Source: Streptomyces sp. CG4
GTDB taxonomy: Bacteria; Actinomycetota; Actinomycetes; Streptomycetales; Streptomycetaceae
Reading direction: 5' to 3'
Assembly: GCF_041080655.1 (NCBI RefSeq)
Contig: NZ_CP163525.1
Span: 9,114,001 to 9,178,000, forward strand
DNA: 64,000 nucleotides
The notes under the pieces are model-generated. The model saw nothing but the letters and a program-made list of their open reading frames with translations. It searched no databases and had not been told where the DNA came from. This document shows positions 35,222-43,801 of the stretch, piece by piece. How positions within the stretch are numbered: the first letter of the stretch is position 1; the number at the start of each line of letters is the position of its first letter. The position numbers and the translations under genes were made by a program.

Positions 35222-35473
35222 GCTCACTCTCCGACCATGAGCGGCGAAGAACACGAGCGCAATCCGGAACACCCCCGGAGGGGAGCGACCCCGGCAGCGT
35301 GATGTGTCGCCGATCCGGCGGAGTCACCCGTTCGCGCTACCCCTGGCACGGAAGCAGTCCTGTCTTACTGAGCGTCGGCGACCGTCATCCGCCCACGGAC
35401 AAGCCCTCCGGGATCCGGCCGGTCGATCTCGGCCGACCGGATGCCGCAATTCCATGCCATGCCACCACGCCGC

Positions 35474-35505
35474 CCGCAGAGAGAAAAAATCCGCAGAGAG
35501 AAAAA
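35474..35505 (+). repeat. tandem A-rich direct repeat upstream of the leader peptide
   Basis: CCGCAGAGAGAAAAA occurs twice (35474-35488 and 35491-35505), 17 bases apart, in the 355-base gap 35222-35576. It is far richer in A than the surroundings and lies 70-100 bases before the leader ORF. It could be a regulator site or an UP-type element. The rest of this gap shows no gene. Confidence 0.6.
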
Positions 35506-35576
35506 GAGGTGGGCTGGGCGACGCTCGCGCTGATAGTTTCCACTCGACCGTGACGCCACCCGAGGAGGTGAGACCC

Positions 35577-35630
35577 ATGAACGCTGCAGCAGTGTGGGTG
35601 CTCCCCCTCGTCTCCACGGTCGGCGCATGA
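35577..35630 (+). CDS. 17-residue leader peptide upstream of the alpha/beta hydrolase
   Basis: A very strong ribosome site (GAGGAGGTGAGACCC) precedes an ATG that opens a 17-residue frame, MNAAAVWVLPLVSTVGA, ending at 35630. The frame stops 55 bases before the hydrolase start, and a hairpin lies between. The ribosome site and position are those of a regulatory upstream ORF or attenuator. There is no run of one amino acid to point to a given tRNA; Val, Ala and Leu dominate. No function is known to me. Confidence 0.55.
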   Translation: MNAAAVWVLPLVSTVGA

Positions 35631-35642
35631 CATAGGTGTCGC

Positions 35643-35671
35643 CGGGAGCCCCTCGACAACAAGGACTCCCG
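35643..35671 (+). promoter_or_regulatory. hairpin between leader peptide and hydrolase gene
   Basis: Arms CGGGAG (35643-35648) and CTCCCG (35666-35671) with a 17-base loop; the GAAAGG ribosome site of the hydrolase follows directly. It could work as an attenuator or block translation start. Confidence 0.45.
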
Positions 35672-35685
35672 AAAGGCAACACATC

Positions 35686-36453
35686 ATGCGTACTGTGCAT
35701 TTCACTGCCGAGACATCGGCCGACGGTGTCATCGAACGCGACTTCACTGTCGGCGAGATCCCCGGCGTACTCTGGTCGCCCGCATCCGGCCCCGAACGCG
35801 CCCCCCTGGTGCTCATGGGCCACGGTGGCGGCACACATAAGAAGTGGCCTGCGATGGCGGGCCGGGCACACCGCCTCGTGACCGGGGGCGGTTTCCACGT
35901 CGCTGTCATCGACGCCCCCGCCCACGGCAGCCGGCCGCGCACGGCGTACGACGAGCAGGAGATCGCCGAGCTGTACCGGGCGAGGGCGGCGGGCGAGCCG
36001 GAGGGCCCGGTCGTCGTCCGCTACAACGCTCAACTGGCGGAGCGCGCCGTGCCGGAGTGGCGGCGGACCCTGGACGCCCTCCAGGAGCTGCCGGAGATCG
36101 GCGCGGACGGGCCGGTCGGCTACTACGGCCTGAACATGGGCACCGCGATCGGCGTGCCGTTGGCGGCGGTCGAGCCCAGGATCAGCGCCGCGGTCTTCGG
36201 CCTCCACTGGCCCGATGCCCTGGCCGAGACGGCGCAGCGGATCACCATCCCGATCGCGTTCATGCTCCAGTGGGACGACGAGCACATCCCGCGCGACTCC
36301 GGTCTGGCGCTGTTCGACGCCTTCGCCTCGAAGAAGAAGACGTTGCACGCCAACGCGGGCCGCCACAAGGAGCACCCCCGGTTCGAGGCGGACAGCGCGG
36401 TCCGATTCTTCGTCCGGCACCTCGGCCGGGACGTCACGTCACCGGTCGGCTGA
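35686..36453 (+). CDS. alpha/beta hydrolase-fold protein with Asn at the nucleophile position
   Basis: 255 residues, dienelactone-hydrolase-like layout: APLVLMGHGGGTHKKWPAMA with the oxyanion HGGG, HVAVIDAPAHGSRP, then the nucleophile elbow, then [20 protein letters not shown] with the acid and [14 protein letters not shown] with a His. The elbow reads [12 protein letters not shown], where relatives have GLSMGT. The codon is AAC, one base from AGC. If the read is right the usual Ser-His-Asp triad is incomplete, so the protein may be inactive, use another mechanism or bind a ligand only. The gene has a leader peptide and hairpin upstream. Confidence 0.82.
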   Translation: MRTVHFTAETSADGVIERDFTVGEIPGVLWSPASGPERAPLVLMGHGGGTHKKWPAMAGRAHRLVTGGGFHVAVIDAPAHGSRPRTAYDEQEIAELYRARAAGEPEGPVVVRYNAQLAERAVPEWRRTLDALQELPEIGADGPVGYYGLNMGTAIGVPLAAVEPRISAAVFGLHWPDALAETAQRITIPIAFMLQWDDEHIPRDSGLALFDAFASKKKTLHANAGRHKEHPRFEADSAVRFFVRHLGRDVTSPVG

Positions 36454-37241
36454 CGCGGCGCCTTCTCCGGCCAGAAGATACCGGCCCAGCTCTCGCCCGT
36501 CGGCGGGAGCCGGGCCCCTGCCCGCACGCGGTCAGTGAGCTGCCGCTCGATGTTCGCGGCCGGTAGGGGCGCTCGCGCCGCCGTCGACGCCCAGCGCGCC
36601 GCCACCGCCGCCGACGACGTACCGGCAGTGATCGCCGCCACCGGAGTTTCCACTTCGCCCTGCCAGACCGGTGCGACAACCAGTGGCTGCTGCGCTTCGT
36701 CACCCGGCTGTGGGAGGTCCTTGAGCCGCACCGCGCCCAGTCCTACGGACGTTCCGCGGCAGCCGGAGACTTCGCCCGCGCCGAGGCGATCCTCGCCCAG
36801 CACGACGCCATTGTCACCGCCTTCGAGCACGGCGAGCCCCCGCGCGTTCGCCAAATGCTCGCCGCACACCGCGAGTTCATCCGGACCGGCGGGGTCGCGG
36901 ACCGGCACCAGCCGGCCGATGTCGGAGGGCCAACCGGGCCTGACCCGCGCGGCGAACTCCGCGAAGTCCGCCCGCAGATACAGCGGATCGGACGGCTTCA
37001 GCCGCACCTGCTGACGGTCGTCCACCCACCAGACCTCGAAATCGGCGACCGTACCCTCCGGCGGCCAGCGTTCCTCCTGTTCGGGCAGCAGCAGGACGTC
37101 GACGAAGCCTCCTACGGGCAGGCCGATGTCCACGAAGATCCCGATCGCGCCGGGTCGGGGCACCTTCACGACGGTGCCCCGGAAGACCTGCCCGAAGCGC
37201 AGAGTCTCCCGGATCCGCCCCCACTCCACAGCCGTGACCAT
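36123..37241 (-). CDS. S1 RNA-binding-domain protein with an aberrant C-terminal run-on
   Basis: From the ATG at 37241 (or 37250) the first 115 codons are a clear S1 domain: [60 protein letters not shown] and [20 protein letters not shown]. Homologues I recall end soon after this. Here no stop occurs at that point and the frame stays open to 36123, running antisense through the GntR remnant and the end of the hydrolase gene, so the last 250 codons are unlikely to be natural. The native 3' end was probably lost in the same event that truncated the GntR gene. Confidence 0.6.
   Translation of the reverse strand: MVTAVEWGRIRETLRFGQVFRGTVVKVPRPGAIGIFVDIGLPVGGFVDVLLLPEQEERWPPEGTVADFEVWWVDDRQQVRLKPSDPLYLRADFAEFAARVRPGWPSDIGRLVPVRDPAGPDELAVCGEHLANARGLAVLEGGDNGVVLGEDRLGAGEVSGCRGTSVGLGAVRLKDLPQPGDEAQQPLVVAPVWQGEVETPVAAITAGTSSAAVAARWASTAARAPLPAANIERQLTDRVRAGARLPPTGESWAGIFWPEKAPRQPTGDVTSRPRCRTKNRTALSASNRGCSLWRPALACNVFFFEAKASNSARPESRGMCSSSHWSMNAIGMVIRCAVSARASGQWRPKTAALILGSTAANGTPIAVPMFRP
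36543..36900 (+). pseudogene. remnant of a GntR/FadR-type FCD sensor domain
   Basis: Plus-strand sense from about 36600 gives a decayed FCD domain: [13 protein letters not shown], then after a frame change [50 protein letters not shown] and [13 protein letters not shown]. That order matches the ligand domain of FadR-like GntR regulators. No winged-helix part precedes it. It stops where the S1-domain gene on the other strand begins to make sense, so it looks like one side of a rearrangement joint near 36895. Confidence 0.6.
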
Positions 37242-37305
37242 GTGCCGCATCCTCCCAGCCCCGCTGCCACGGGGTGGCCCGGGCCGGATGTCCGCTGTGG
37301 GTCCG

Positions 37306-39615
37306 CTACAGCTCCGCTCGTACCGCGCGGGCGGCCGCGACCAGGTTCTCCAGGGAGGCGCGGGTCTCCGGCCACCCGCGGGTCTTCAGGCCGCAGTCGG
37401 GGTTGACCCACAGCCGTTCGGCGGGGATCGCCCGCAGGCCGGTGCGCAGGAGTCCGGCCGCCTCCTGCGTGCCGGGGACGCGGGGGGAGTGGATGTCGTA
37501 GACGCCGGGGCCGGCCTCGCGCGGGTAGCCGTGGGCGGCCAGTTCCCGGGCGACCTGCATATGGGAGCGAGCCGCCTCCAGGCTGATGACATCGGCGTCG
37601 AGGTCGTCGATGGCCTGGACGATGTCACCGAACTCGGCGTAGCACATGTGGGTGTGGATCTGGGTGTCCGGCCGAACGCCACCGGTGGTGAGCCGGAACG
37701 CCTCGGTGGCCCAGGCGAGATAGGCGGGGCGGTCGGCGGCGCGCAGCGGCAGGGTCTCGCGCAGCGCGGGCTCGTCGACCTGGATGACCGAAGTCCCCGC
37801 CTCCTCCAGGTCGTTCACCTCGTCGCGCAGGGCGAGGGCGACCTGCCGGGCGGTCTCGGCCAGGGGCTGGTCGTCCCGGACGAAGGACCAGGCGAGCATC
37901 GTGACGGGGCCGGTGAGCATGCCCTTGACGGGGCGGTCCGTGAGCGACTGGGCGTACCGCGTCCAGCGCACGGTCATCGGCGCCGGTCGCGCGATGTCAC
38001 CGGCGAGGATCGGCGGGCGGACGTACCGGGTGCCGTAGGACTGGACCCAGCCGTGCTGGGTGGCGAGGTAACCGGTGAGCTGCTCCGCGAAGTACTGCAC
38101 CATGTCGTTGCGTTCGGGCTCACCGTGGACCAGGACGTCCAGTCCGGTCTTCTCCTGGAAGGAGATCACCTCCCGGATCTCCGCCTCGATGCGCTCCTCG
38201 TAGCCGGTCGTGCCGATGCGGCCGGCGCGCAGGTCGGCGCGGGCGGTGCGCAGGTCGGCGGTCTGCGGGAACGAACCGATCGTGGTCGTGGGCAGCAGCG
38301 GCAGACCGAGCCGGGCCCGCTGCGCCGAGGCCCGTTCGGCGTACGGCTGGGAACGGCGGACGTCGGCCTCGGTGACGGAGGCCGCCCGGGACCGTACGGC
38401 CGCGTCGCGGGTGATGGGGGAGTGGGCGCGCGAGGCCAGGTCGGCCCGGTTCGCGGCCAGCTCCGCGGCGATCGTGTCGCTGCCCTGGGCGAGGCCCTTG
38501 GCGAGGGTGACGACCTCGGCGGTCTTCTGCCGGGCGAAGGCGAGCCAGCGCAGGATCTGCGGCTCGATGTCCCGTTCCAGGCCGGCGTCGAGCGGCACGT
38601 GCAACAGGGAGCAGGACGCCGACACGTCCACCCGGTCCGCGAGACCGAGCAGGGTGCCGAGCGTGGCGAGGGACTGCTTGAGATCGTTGACCCAGATGTT
38701 ACGGCCGTTGACGACGCCGGCGACCAGGCGCTTGCCGGGCAGCCCGCCGACGGCGGCGAGCGCGTCCAGGTTGGCGGCGGCCGCCTCGGTGAAGTCCAGG
38801 GCCAGGCCCTCGACCGGGGCCTTCGCCAGCACGGGCAGGGCTTCGCCGAGCCGGTCGAAGTAGGAGGCGACCAGCAGCCGGGGCCGGTCGGTGAGGGCGC
38901 CGAGGTCGCGGTAGGCGCGGGCGGCGGCGTTCAGTTCGGCCGGGGTGCGGTCCTGTACGAGCGTGGGCTCGTCGAGCTGGACCCACTCGGCACCGGCCGC
39001 GCGCAGGTCGGCGAGGATCTCGCCGTACACCGGCAGCAGCCGGTCCAGCAGCGTGAGCGGTTCGAAGTCGGCCGGCACGCCCGGTGCGGGCTTGGCCAGC
39101 AGCAGATAGGTGACCGGCCCGACGAGGACGGGCCGGGCGCTCAGGCCCAGCGCGAGGGCCTCCGTCAGCTCCGCCACCTGCTTGGCCGAGTCGGCCGTGA
39201 ACACCGTGTCCGGGCCCAACTCGGGTACCAGATAGTGGTAGTTGGTGTCGAACCACTTCGTCATCTCCAGCGGGGCGACGTCCTGGGTGCCGCGCGCCAT
39301 GGCGAAGTACCCGGCGAGCGGATCCGCGGCGACCGCCTCCTGGTGGCGTGCGGGGATCGCGCCGAGCATGACGGTGGTGTCGAGTACATGGTCGTAGTAC
39401 GAGAAGTCGCCGGTCGGCACCTCGTCGACGCCGGTGTCCGCCAACTGCCGCCAGGTGCTTCGGCGCAGTCCGGCGGCGGTGGCCCGGAGGGCGTCGGCGG
39501 TGACGCGGCCCTTCCAGTAGCCCTCGATCGCCTTCTTCAGTTCACGGTTTCGGCCCTGACGGGGGTAGCCGTACACGGTGGCCCGTGCTGCCGCGGCTGC
39601 GGACCTGCTGGTCAC
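37306..39615 (-). CDS. metE: cobalamin-independent methionine synthase
   Basis: 769 residues from the GTG at 39615 with a GAAGGAG site. Full-length MetE with both halves. The N-terminal half starts [20 protein letters not shown] and has [12 protein letters not shown] and [12 protein letters not shown]. The C-terminal catalytic half has [30 protein letters not shown] and the zinc ligands in THMCYAEF and [13 protein letters not shown]. It makes methionine from homocysteine and 5-methyltetrahydrofolate triglutamate in the cytoplasm without B12. An upstream cobalamin riboswitch should switch it off when B12 is present and a B12-dependent MetH can take over. Confidence 0.97.
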   Translation of the reverse strand: MTSRSAAAAARATVYGYPRQGRNRELKKAIEGYWKGRVTADALRATAAGLRRSTWRQLADTGVDEVPTGDFSYYDHVLDTTVMLGAIPARHQEAVAADPLAGYFAMARGTQDVAPLEMTKWFDTNYHYLVPELGPDTVFTADSAKQVAELTEALALGLSARPVLVGPVTYLLLAKPAPGVPADFEPLTLLDRLLPVYGEILADLRAAGAEWVQLDEPTLVQDRTPAELNAAARAYRDLGALTDRPRLLVASYFDRLGEALPVLAKAPVEGLALDFTEAAAANLDALAAVGGLPGKRLVAGVVNGRNIWVNDLKQSLATLGTLLGLADRVDVSASCSLLHVPLDAGLERDIEPQILRWLAFARQKTAEVVTLAKGLAQGSDTIAAELAANRADLASRAHSPITRDAAVRSRAASVTEADVRRSQPYAERASAQRARLGLPLLPTTTIGSFPQTADLRTARADLRAGRIGTTGYEERIEAEIREVISFQEKTGLDVLVHGEPERNDMVQYFAEQLTGYLATQHGWVQSYGTRYVRPPILAGDIARPAPMTVRWTRYAQSLTDRPVKGMLTGPVTMLAWSFVRDDQPLAETARQVALALRDEVNDLEEAGTSVIQVDEPALRETLPLRAADRPAYLAWATEAFRLTTGGVRPDTQIHTHMCYAEFGDIVQAIDDLDADVISLEAARSHMQVARELAAHGYPREAGPGVYDIHSPRVPGTQEAAGLLRTGLRAIPAERLWVNPDCGLKTRGWPETRASLENLVAAARAVRAEL

Positions 39616-39764
39616 GGAGATCTCCTTCGCGAGATGAATCCCTGAGATCCCGGCGACGGGACGCGAGCGCGAAGGGGTGACGGACCGCACGGCAACGGCT
39701 CACGCCGTCCGTTCGGTTCGGTACGCCGACCCGCCCTCGAGGTCACCGGGATGTCCGCGCACGA

Positions 39765-39990
39765 GGTGTCCCGCACGCGGGCAGTTGGCAGGTCTTCGGA
39801 CTCGCGGGCACGTCCTCCCCCAGGAGGACACCTACTGGCCGTCGCTTCCCAGGCCCGGTACCTCGGACCCAGTGCGTATGACGGCGGTCGTTCCCGCTCA
39901 CCGCTGCGGGGCAGTCCCGGATTCCCACCGGGTTCCCTCTTACGACGCGTCCCGCCTGGCTGACGGGGCGAACCAGCTGCAGGGGACACC
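39765..39990 (-). ncRNA. cobalamin riboswitch upstream of metE
   Basis: Read on the minus strand the region has the conserved blocks of the B12 aptamer: GGGAACCCGGTGGGAATCCG, then GGGACTGCCCCGCAGCGGTG, the B12-box-like GGGAAGCGACGGCCAGTAGG, and GAGTCCGAAGACCTGCC. The ends pair as the closing stem, GGGACACC (39983-39990) with GGTGTCCC (39765-39772). It ends 149 bases before the metE start. In actinomycetes such an element represses B12-independent isoenzymes when B12 is bound. The rest of the 593-base gap 39616-40208 shows no gene. Confidence 0.95.
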
Positions 39991-40208
39991 CTACGGGGCC
40001 ACCCGCGGTGCGGTGGCACACGTCCGGCATTCGGAAGGTGAGGTGAGACACGCGGCCGTGGCGTGCCCCGCGCGTCCCCGCGGCCCGCCGGCGGGCCGCG
40101 GCGGCCTGAAGCCGGTCGGGTGATTGACGGGCCGCTCCCGGCTTGGGTGCGGCCCGTCGCGGGCTCGGCCGGAGAGACTGCGGCCATCCCAGTGGAGGTG
40201 GCGAATAT

Positions 40209-41399
40209 ATGCTCAGCGACAGCACAGCGGCGATCCTGGCCGAGAGGGCGAGCGTGGCGGAGGTCGTCGCCGCTGCTCCGCGCGTGGCGCAGATCGCGGC
40301 GCGGTGCAGCGAGGAGACGGAGGCCGCCCGGCGGCTTGCGCCCGAGGTGGTCGAGGCGGTGCGGGAGGCCGGGTTCGCCCGGCACTTCGTGCCCGCGGCC
40401 TTCGGCGGCACGCAAGGCGGCTTCGTGGACATGACCTCGGCGGTGATCCTGGTCGGCGAGGGCTGCGCCTCGGCGGCCTGGGCCGCCTCGCTGTCCGCCT
40501 ACGCGGCTCGTTACGGGGCGTTCCTGCCCCCGGAGGGGCAGGCGGTGCTCTGGGCCGACGGGCCGGACGCCCTGATGGCGGGTGCGCTCATGCCGGCCGG
40601 CAAGGCGGAGCGCGTCTCCGGCGGCTGGCGGCTCAGCGGTGAGTGGAAGTACATCAGCGGGGTGCGCTTCGCCGACTGGGTCTTCGCCTGCTCCGCCGTA
40701 CCCGGCAAGACGGGCCCCGACGGGCGGGGCGAGGTGCGGTTCTTCGCGGTGCCGCGGGCCGACATCACCGTGAAGGACACCTGGTTCACCCTGGGCATGC
40801 GCGGGACGGGCAGCGACACCATGGTCCTCGACGACGTGTTCGTGCCCGAGGAGCTGACCCTGTCCCGGTTCGACATCAACGCGGGGCGGGCCACGGCCTC
40901 CGAGGCCCGGTGCCACACGGTCCCCGTGCACGCCTTGAACGCCCTGCCGCTCGCCGTCCCCGTGGTGGGCGCCGCGCGGGGCACGGTCCGCGCCGCGGCC
41001 GAGCAGAACCTCCGCCGGACCGACCGGCGCGGCGCCCCGCTGCGCGAGAAGCCGCCGGTGCAGATCGACCTGGCCCGCTCGGCGGCCGAGGTGGACGCCG
41101 CCGAGCTCCTCGTCCAGCGGGCCGCGCGGGTCGCCGACGGCGTCGAGGAGACCAGGGACGGCGAGGCGGCGGTCCGCGGGCCCCGGGACTTCGCGCTGGC
41201 GGTCGAACTGTCCGTGTCGGCCGCCGAACGCCTCTTCCGTGGTACCGGCACGACGGGCCACTTCGAGTCCGACCCCGTCCAGCGGTTCTGGCGGGACGTC
41301 AACACCGCCGCGTCCCACGTGATCTTCTCCTTCGAGGCCGCCGGGGCGGCCTATGGCGCCTGGGCGCTGGGCGCCGAGAGCGCGGAGCCGAAGCGGTGA
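40209..41399 (+). CDS. acyl-CoA-dehydrogenase-fold flavin monooxygenase-like protein
   Basis: 396 residues from the ATG at 40209 (GGAGGTGG nine bases upstream). The fold of the acyl-CoA dehydrogenase/HpaB/HsaA group is visible: VVEAVREAGFARHFVPAAFG in the helical N-terminus, GWRLSGEWKYISGVRFADWV in the beta domain (the SG-WxxxSG flavin motif), LGMRGTGSDTMVLDDVFVPE, and the C-terminal helices with FRGTGTTGHFESDPVQRFWR, DVNTAASHVIFS. That end pattern is typical of two-component monooxygenases and sulfur-compound desulfurisation enzymes (DszC-like) rather than of true acyl-CoA dehydrogenases. Substrate unknown. No flavin reductase gene is adjacent. A strong terminator follows. Confidence 0.88.
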   Translation: MLSDSTAAILAERASVAEVVAAAPRVAQIAARCSEETEAARRLAPEVVEAVREAGFARHFVPAAFGGTQGGFVDMTSAVILVGEGCASAAWAASLSAYAARYGAFLPPEGQAVLWADGPDALMAGALMPAGKAERVSGGWRLSGEWKYISGVRFADWVFACSAVPGKTGPDGRGEVRFFAVPRADITVKDTWFTLGMRGTGSDTMVLDDVFVPEELTLSRFDINAGRATASEARCHTVPVHALNALPLAVPVVGAARGTVRAAAEQNLRRTDRRGAPLREKPPVQIDLARSAAEVDAAELLVQRAARVADGVEETRDGEAAVRGPRDFALAVELSVSAAERLFRGTGTTGHFESDPVQRFWRDVNTAASHVIFSFEAAGAAYGAWALGAESAEPKR

Positions 41400-41450
41400 C
41401 CTCGCCGACGAGGTAGGACGCCGCGCGGCGAGATCGCGGTAGAACACCGC

Positions 41451-41500
41451 GCGAGACCGCGGACGCCGTGGCGGTGGCGCTACGGCGTCCGCGGTTTCGC
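41451..41500. terminator. long bidirectional terminator
   Basis: Two 19-base arms with a single mismatch (41451-41469, starting GCGAGACCGC; 41482-41500, ending GCGGTTTCGC) enclose a 12-base loop. They lie between the flavoprotein gene and the convergent RibD-like remnant. Confidence 0.88.
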
Positions 41501-41550
41501 GGTCGCACAGCCCCCTGCATCCGGCGGGTACACGCATGCGTCCGGGATCG

Positions 41551-41896
41551 CTACACGAAGCGGTACTTCAGGTGGGTGGCGAGAGGTGTGTCGACCACCC
41601 TGACCCGCTTGAGGCTCCGCCCCCCGGCGCCCACTCCCTCGAAGAGCCGCTGCCCCGCGCCGAGGAGCGCCGGCACCACGTGCAGCTGCAGCTCGTCGAT
41701 GAAGCCCTCCCCGAGGTACTGCCGCACCGTGCTCGCCCCGCCCGCGATGTCGACATTCCGGTCCCCGCCAGCTCGCCAGGCTGTGGATCCACTCGAAGAG
41801 CGGCTCGGCGCTGTCTCCTCCCGGGTTGTCGACGCGGACGCCGGTGCCGGCGACGTAGCCGTCGAGGGAGATGGCCATGTCCGCGGTCACGGTCAC
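41551..41896 (-). pseudogene. RibD C-terminal-type (DHFR-like) reductase with internal deletion
   Basis: From the GTG at 41896 (CAGGAGC site upstream) the start is intact: TVTADMAISLDGYVAGTGVR and EPLFEWIHSLASW. Coding sense then jumps to another frame with the family's end: NVDIAGGASTVRQYLGEGFI, DELQLHVVPALLGAGQRLFE and LATHLKYRFV, stop at 41551. The middle of the protein, normally around 80 residues, is missing. Both a deletion and a frame change are seen, so this is a decayed gene. Confidence 0.8.
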
Positions 41897-42020
41897 GATG
41901 GATGCTCCTGAAGTCCGTGGGGTGTCCTGCCTTCACCCTCACGTCGATCGGGAGCCCGCGCATTCGACAGACCCGTACGACATCCTTGAGAACCGGGTGA
42001 CGAGCCGGGCCGCGGCGCGG

Positions 42021-43691
42021 TCAGGCGCGGTTGCCCGGTACGTACTCCTCGGGGCGGTCCGCCGGGTAGACCGCCGCCATCGGACGATCGCTGTGCGCCC
42101 GGGTCCTGACGGTGATGCGGTCGCGGGCGATGCCGAGCCCGACGAGTTGGGCCACCACGGCGTCGGCCCGCTTGCGCGCCAGGTTCCGCGGCGGGAGCGG
42201 ACCACCGCGGGCGTGCCCTTCGATGACGATCGGTGCCGCCGACTGCCGCCACGCCGGGGCGACCCGGTCGAGCAGGGCGGCGCTGTTGGGCAGCAGGACG
42301 TCCGAGTGGTTCTCGAACAGTAGGTGCGGGACGGTCGTGGTGGCCACCGTCAGCGGATTGAGCGCGGTGATGCGGTTCTTGGCGTGAAAGCTGCGCTCGC
42401 CACCGGGCTCGTACATCTTGAAGTACCACATGTCGCCCATCGCGGACCTGGTCTCCCGCTCCAGCACCTCGCGGGCCGCCCGCATGGCCTGCGGCGGCGG
42501 CATGACCTGTCCGGGGTTGGCGCCCGCGTAGGCCTCGGCGGTCTGCCGTGCGGCCTCGCGCAGCAACTGCTCCATCAGTGTGTTGCGGTTGAAGTTCTCC
42601 AGGGTGATCTGGTCGCCGCCGTCGCTGCTCTCGGCCACCACGGCGGCGTAGTGGTAGACCCAGATGCGCTCGGCGGGCACTCGGTTGCGGGAGAAGTCGA
42701 AGTTCCCGGGGACGCCCGGGCGCGGCTCGGAACCGATGGTCTGCGTGGTGAGCGCCTCGCCGACCCGGGCCCGGGCGTGCTCGTTGAGGCCGATGGCGTA
42801 CTCGTTGTCCTGGAGCTCCTGGTGGTACAGGCTCGTGCCGTAGGCCTCTCCGGGCGCCTGCTCCGGATCGGCGCTCTGCGTCGCCCCGGCCGCCTCGCGC
42901 GGATTCCTCGGCGGCCGGGCCGAGGTCAGCGCGCCGGCGAGCCGCGGGAGCCCGGTGACCCCCTTGGGGCCGATGCCCGAAGCGACGGCCTCGCCGCCGG
43001 GCCCGCGGAAGACCGCATGGCCCAGGGGCCCGCCGGTCAGCTTCTGGGCGACCTCCACGCACTCGTGCTGGACCAGGTGCATGAACCTCGTCAGGACGAC
43101 GTCGTCCAGATCGTTCGCCAGCCGCGGCCGGACCACCACGAGCCGCTCCCCGTCGGCGTTGGGCAGTGAGTGGCCGCCCGGGGCCAGCCGGACGTAGCTG
43201 CCTGAGTCGGCCAGCGACCGGTTCGCGGCGGCCACGACGGCCGGAACGGCGTAGAACTCCTTGGCCCCGAACTCGGAATTCATGGCCAGCGAAGGGTCGT
43301 TGGACCAGGTCAGGGTGACCGGGGCCGTCGCCGGGCCGTGTCGTCCGACCGTGCCTTGGAAGCCGCCCTGGTCGAGGGTCACGGTGACCGCGGGTTCGTT
43401 CAGCGCGAAGGCCGGCAGCCGGTCGCCGGACGCCGCGTCGAACTGGGGCGTGGCCGGGGCGGAGTCGTCCACGTATCGCTGGATCCGATGGACGTAGGAG
43501 GTGGCCGCGCGATTGCCGGCGGTGCGCTGCGTTTCGGCGGCGCTGTCCGTCCGCCTGCTGTCGCGTGCATACCCCCCTCCCAGGCTGGCGTCGGGACCCG
43601 GCGGGGCAGTCCGCGGTGCACCCGGCAGTGCCCTCCGGGGACATCCGGACCCCTGCCGAGGCGACCCGCCGCCCCCTGACCTGAAACGCAT
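42021..43691 (-). CDS. eCIS-linked cargo-like protein with C-terminal OmpA-like domain
   Basis: 556 residues from the ATG at 43691. Residues 1-50 are basic and disordered. At 53-72 the motif ETQRTAGNRAATSYVHRIQR appears; short N-terminal segments of the form LQRxAGNxAVxxLVxRxQR are known to me from proteins linked to actinobacterial injection particles, often with DUF4157. The middle (about 75-450) is unassigned, with an acidic ANDLDDVVLTRFMHLVQHEC segment and GPLGHAVFRGPGGEAVASG. The last 100 residues are an OmpA-like domain (PHLLFENHSDVLLPNSAALL, IVIEGHARGG, RNLARKRADAVVAQLVGLGI). No signal peptide is seen, so an OmpA-like domain here is unexpected. Cargo status is inference; the eCIS cluster is 25 kb away. 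Confidence 0.7.
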   Translation of the reverse strand: MRFRSGGGGSPRQGSGCPRRALPGAPRTAPPGPDASLGGGYARDSRRTDSAAETQRTAGNRAATSYVHRIQRYVDDSAPATPQFDAASGDRLPAFALNEPAVTVTLDQGGFQGTVGRHGPATAPVTLTWSNDPSLAMNSEFGAKEFYAVPAVVAAANRSLADSGSYVRLAPGGHSLPNADGERLVVVRPRLANDLDDVVLTRFMHLVQHECVEVAQKLTGGPLGHAVFRGPGGEAVASGIGPKGVTGLPRLAGALTSARPPRNPREAAGATQSADPEQAPGEAYGTSLYHQELQDNEYAIGLNEHARARVGEALTTQTIGSEPRPGVPGNFDFSRNRVPAERIWVYHYAAVVAESSDGGDQITLENFNRNTLMEQLLREAARQTAEAYAGANPGQVMPPPQAMRAAREVLERETRSAMGDMWYFKMYEPGGERSFHAKNRITALNPLTVATTTVPHLLFENHSDVLLPNSAALLDRVAPAWRQSAAPIVIEGHARGGPLPPRNLARKRADAVVAQLVGLGIARDRITVRTRAHSDRPMAAVYPADRPEEYVPGNRA

Positions 43692-43801
43692 GCCGTTCCC
43701 CAGGGCGGCCCGCTCAGAGCAGCGCCCCGCCGCAAGCACAAGATCCGGGCCCTCTTCCTTTATCCGAGGGGCGTGGATACCTCTGGAGACAGAGAAACCG
43801 G

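Noticed and set aside
36454-36600. Winged-helix half of the GntR regulator ahead of the FCD fragment
   Set aside because: A faintly similar stretch exists on the minus strand only and is too short and in the wrong orientation to support a call.
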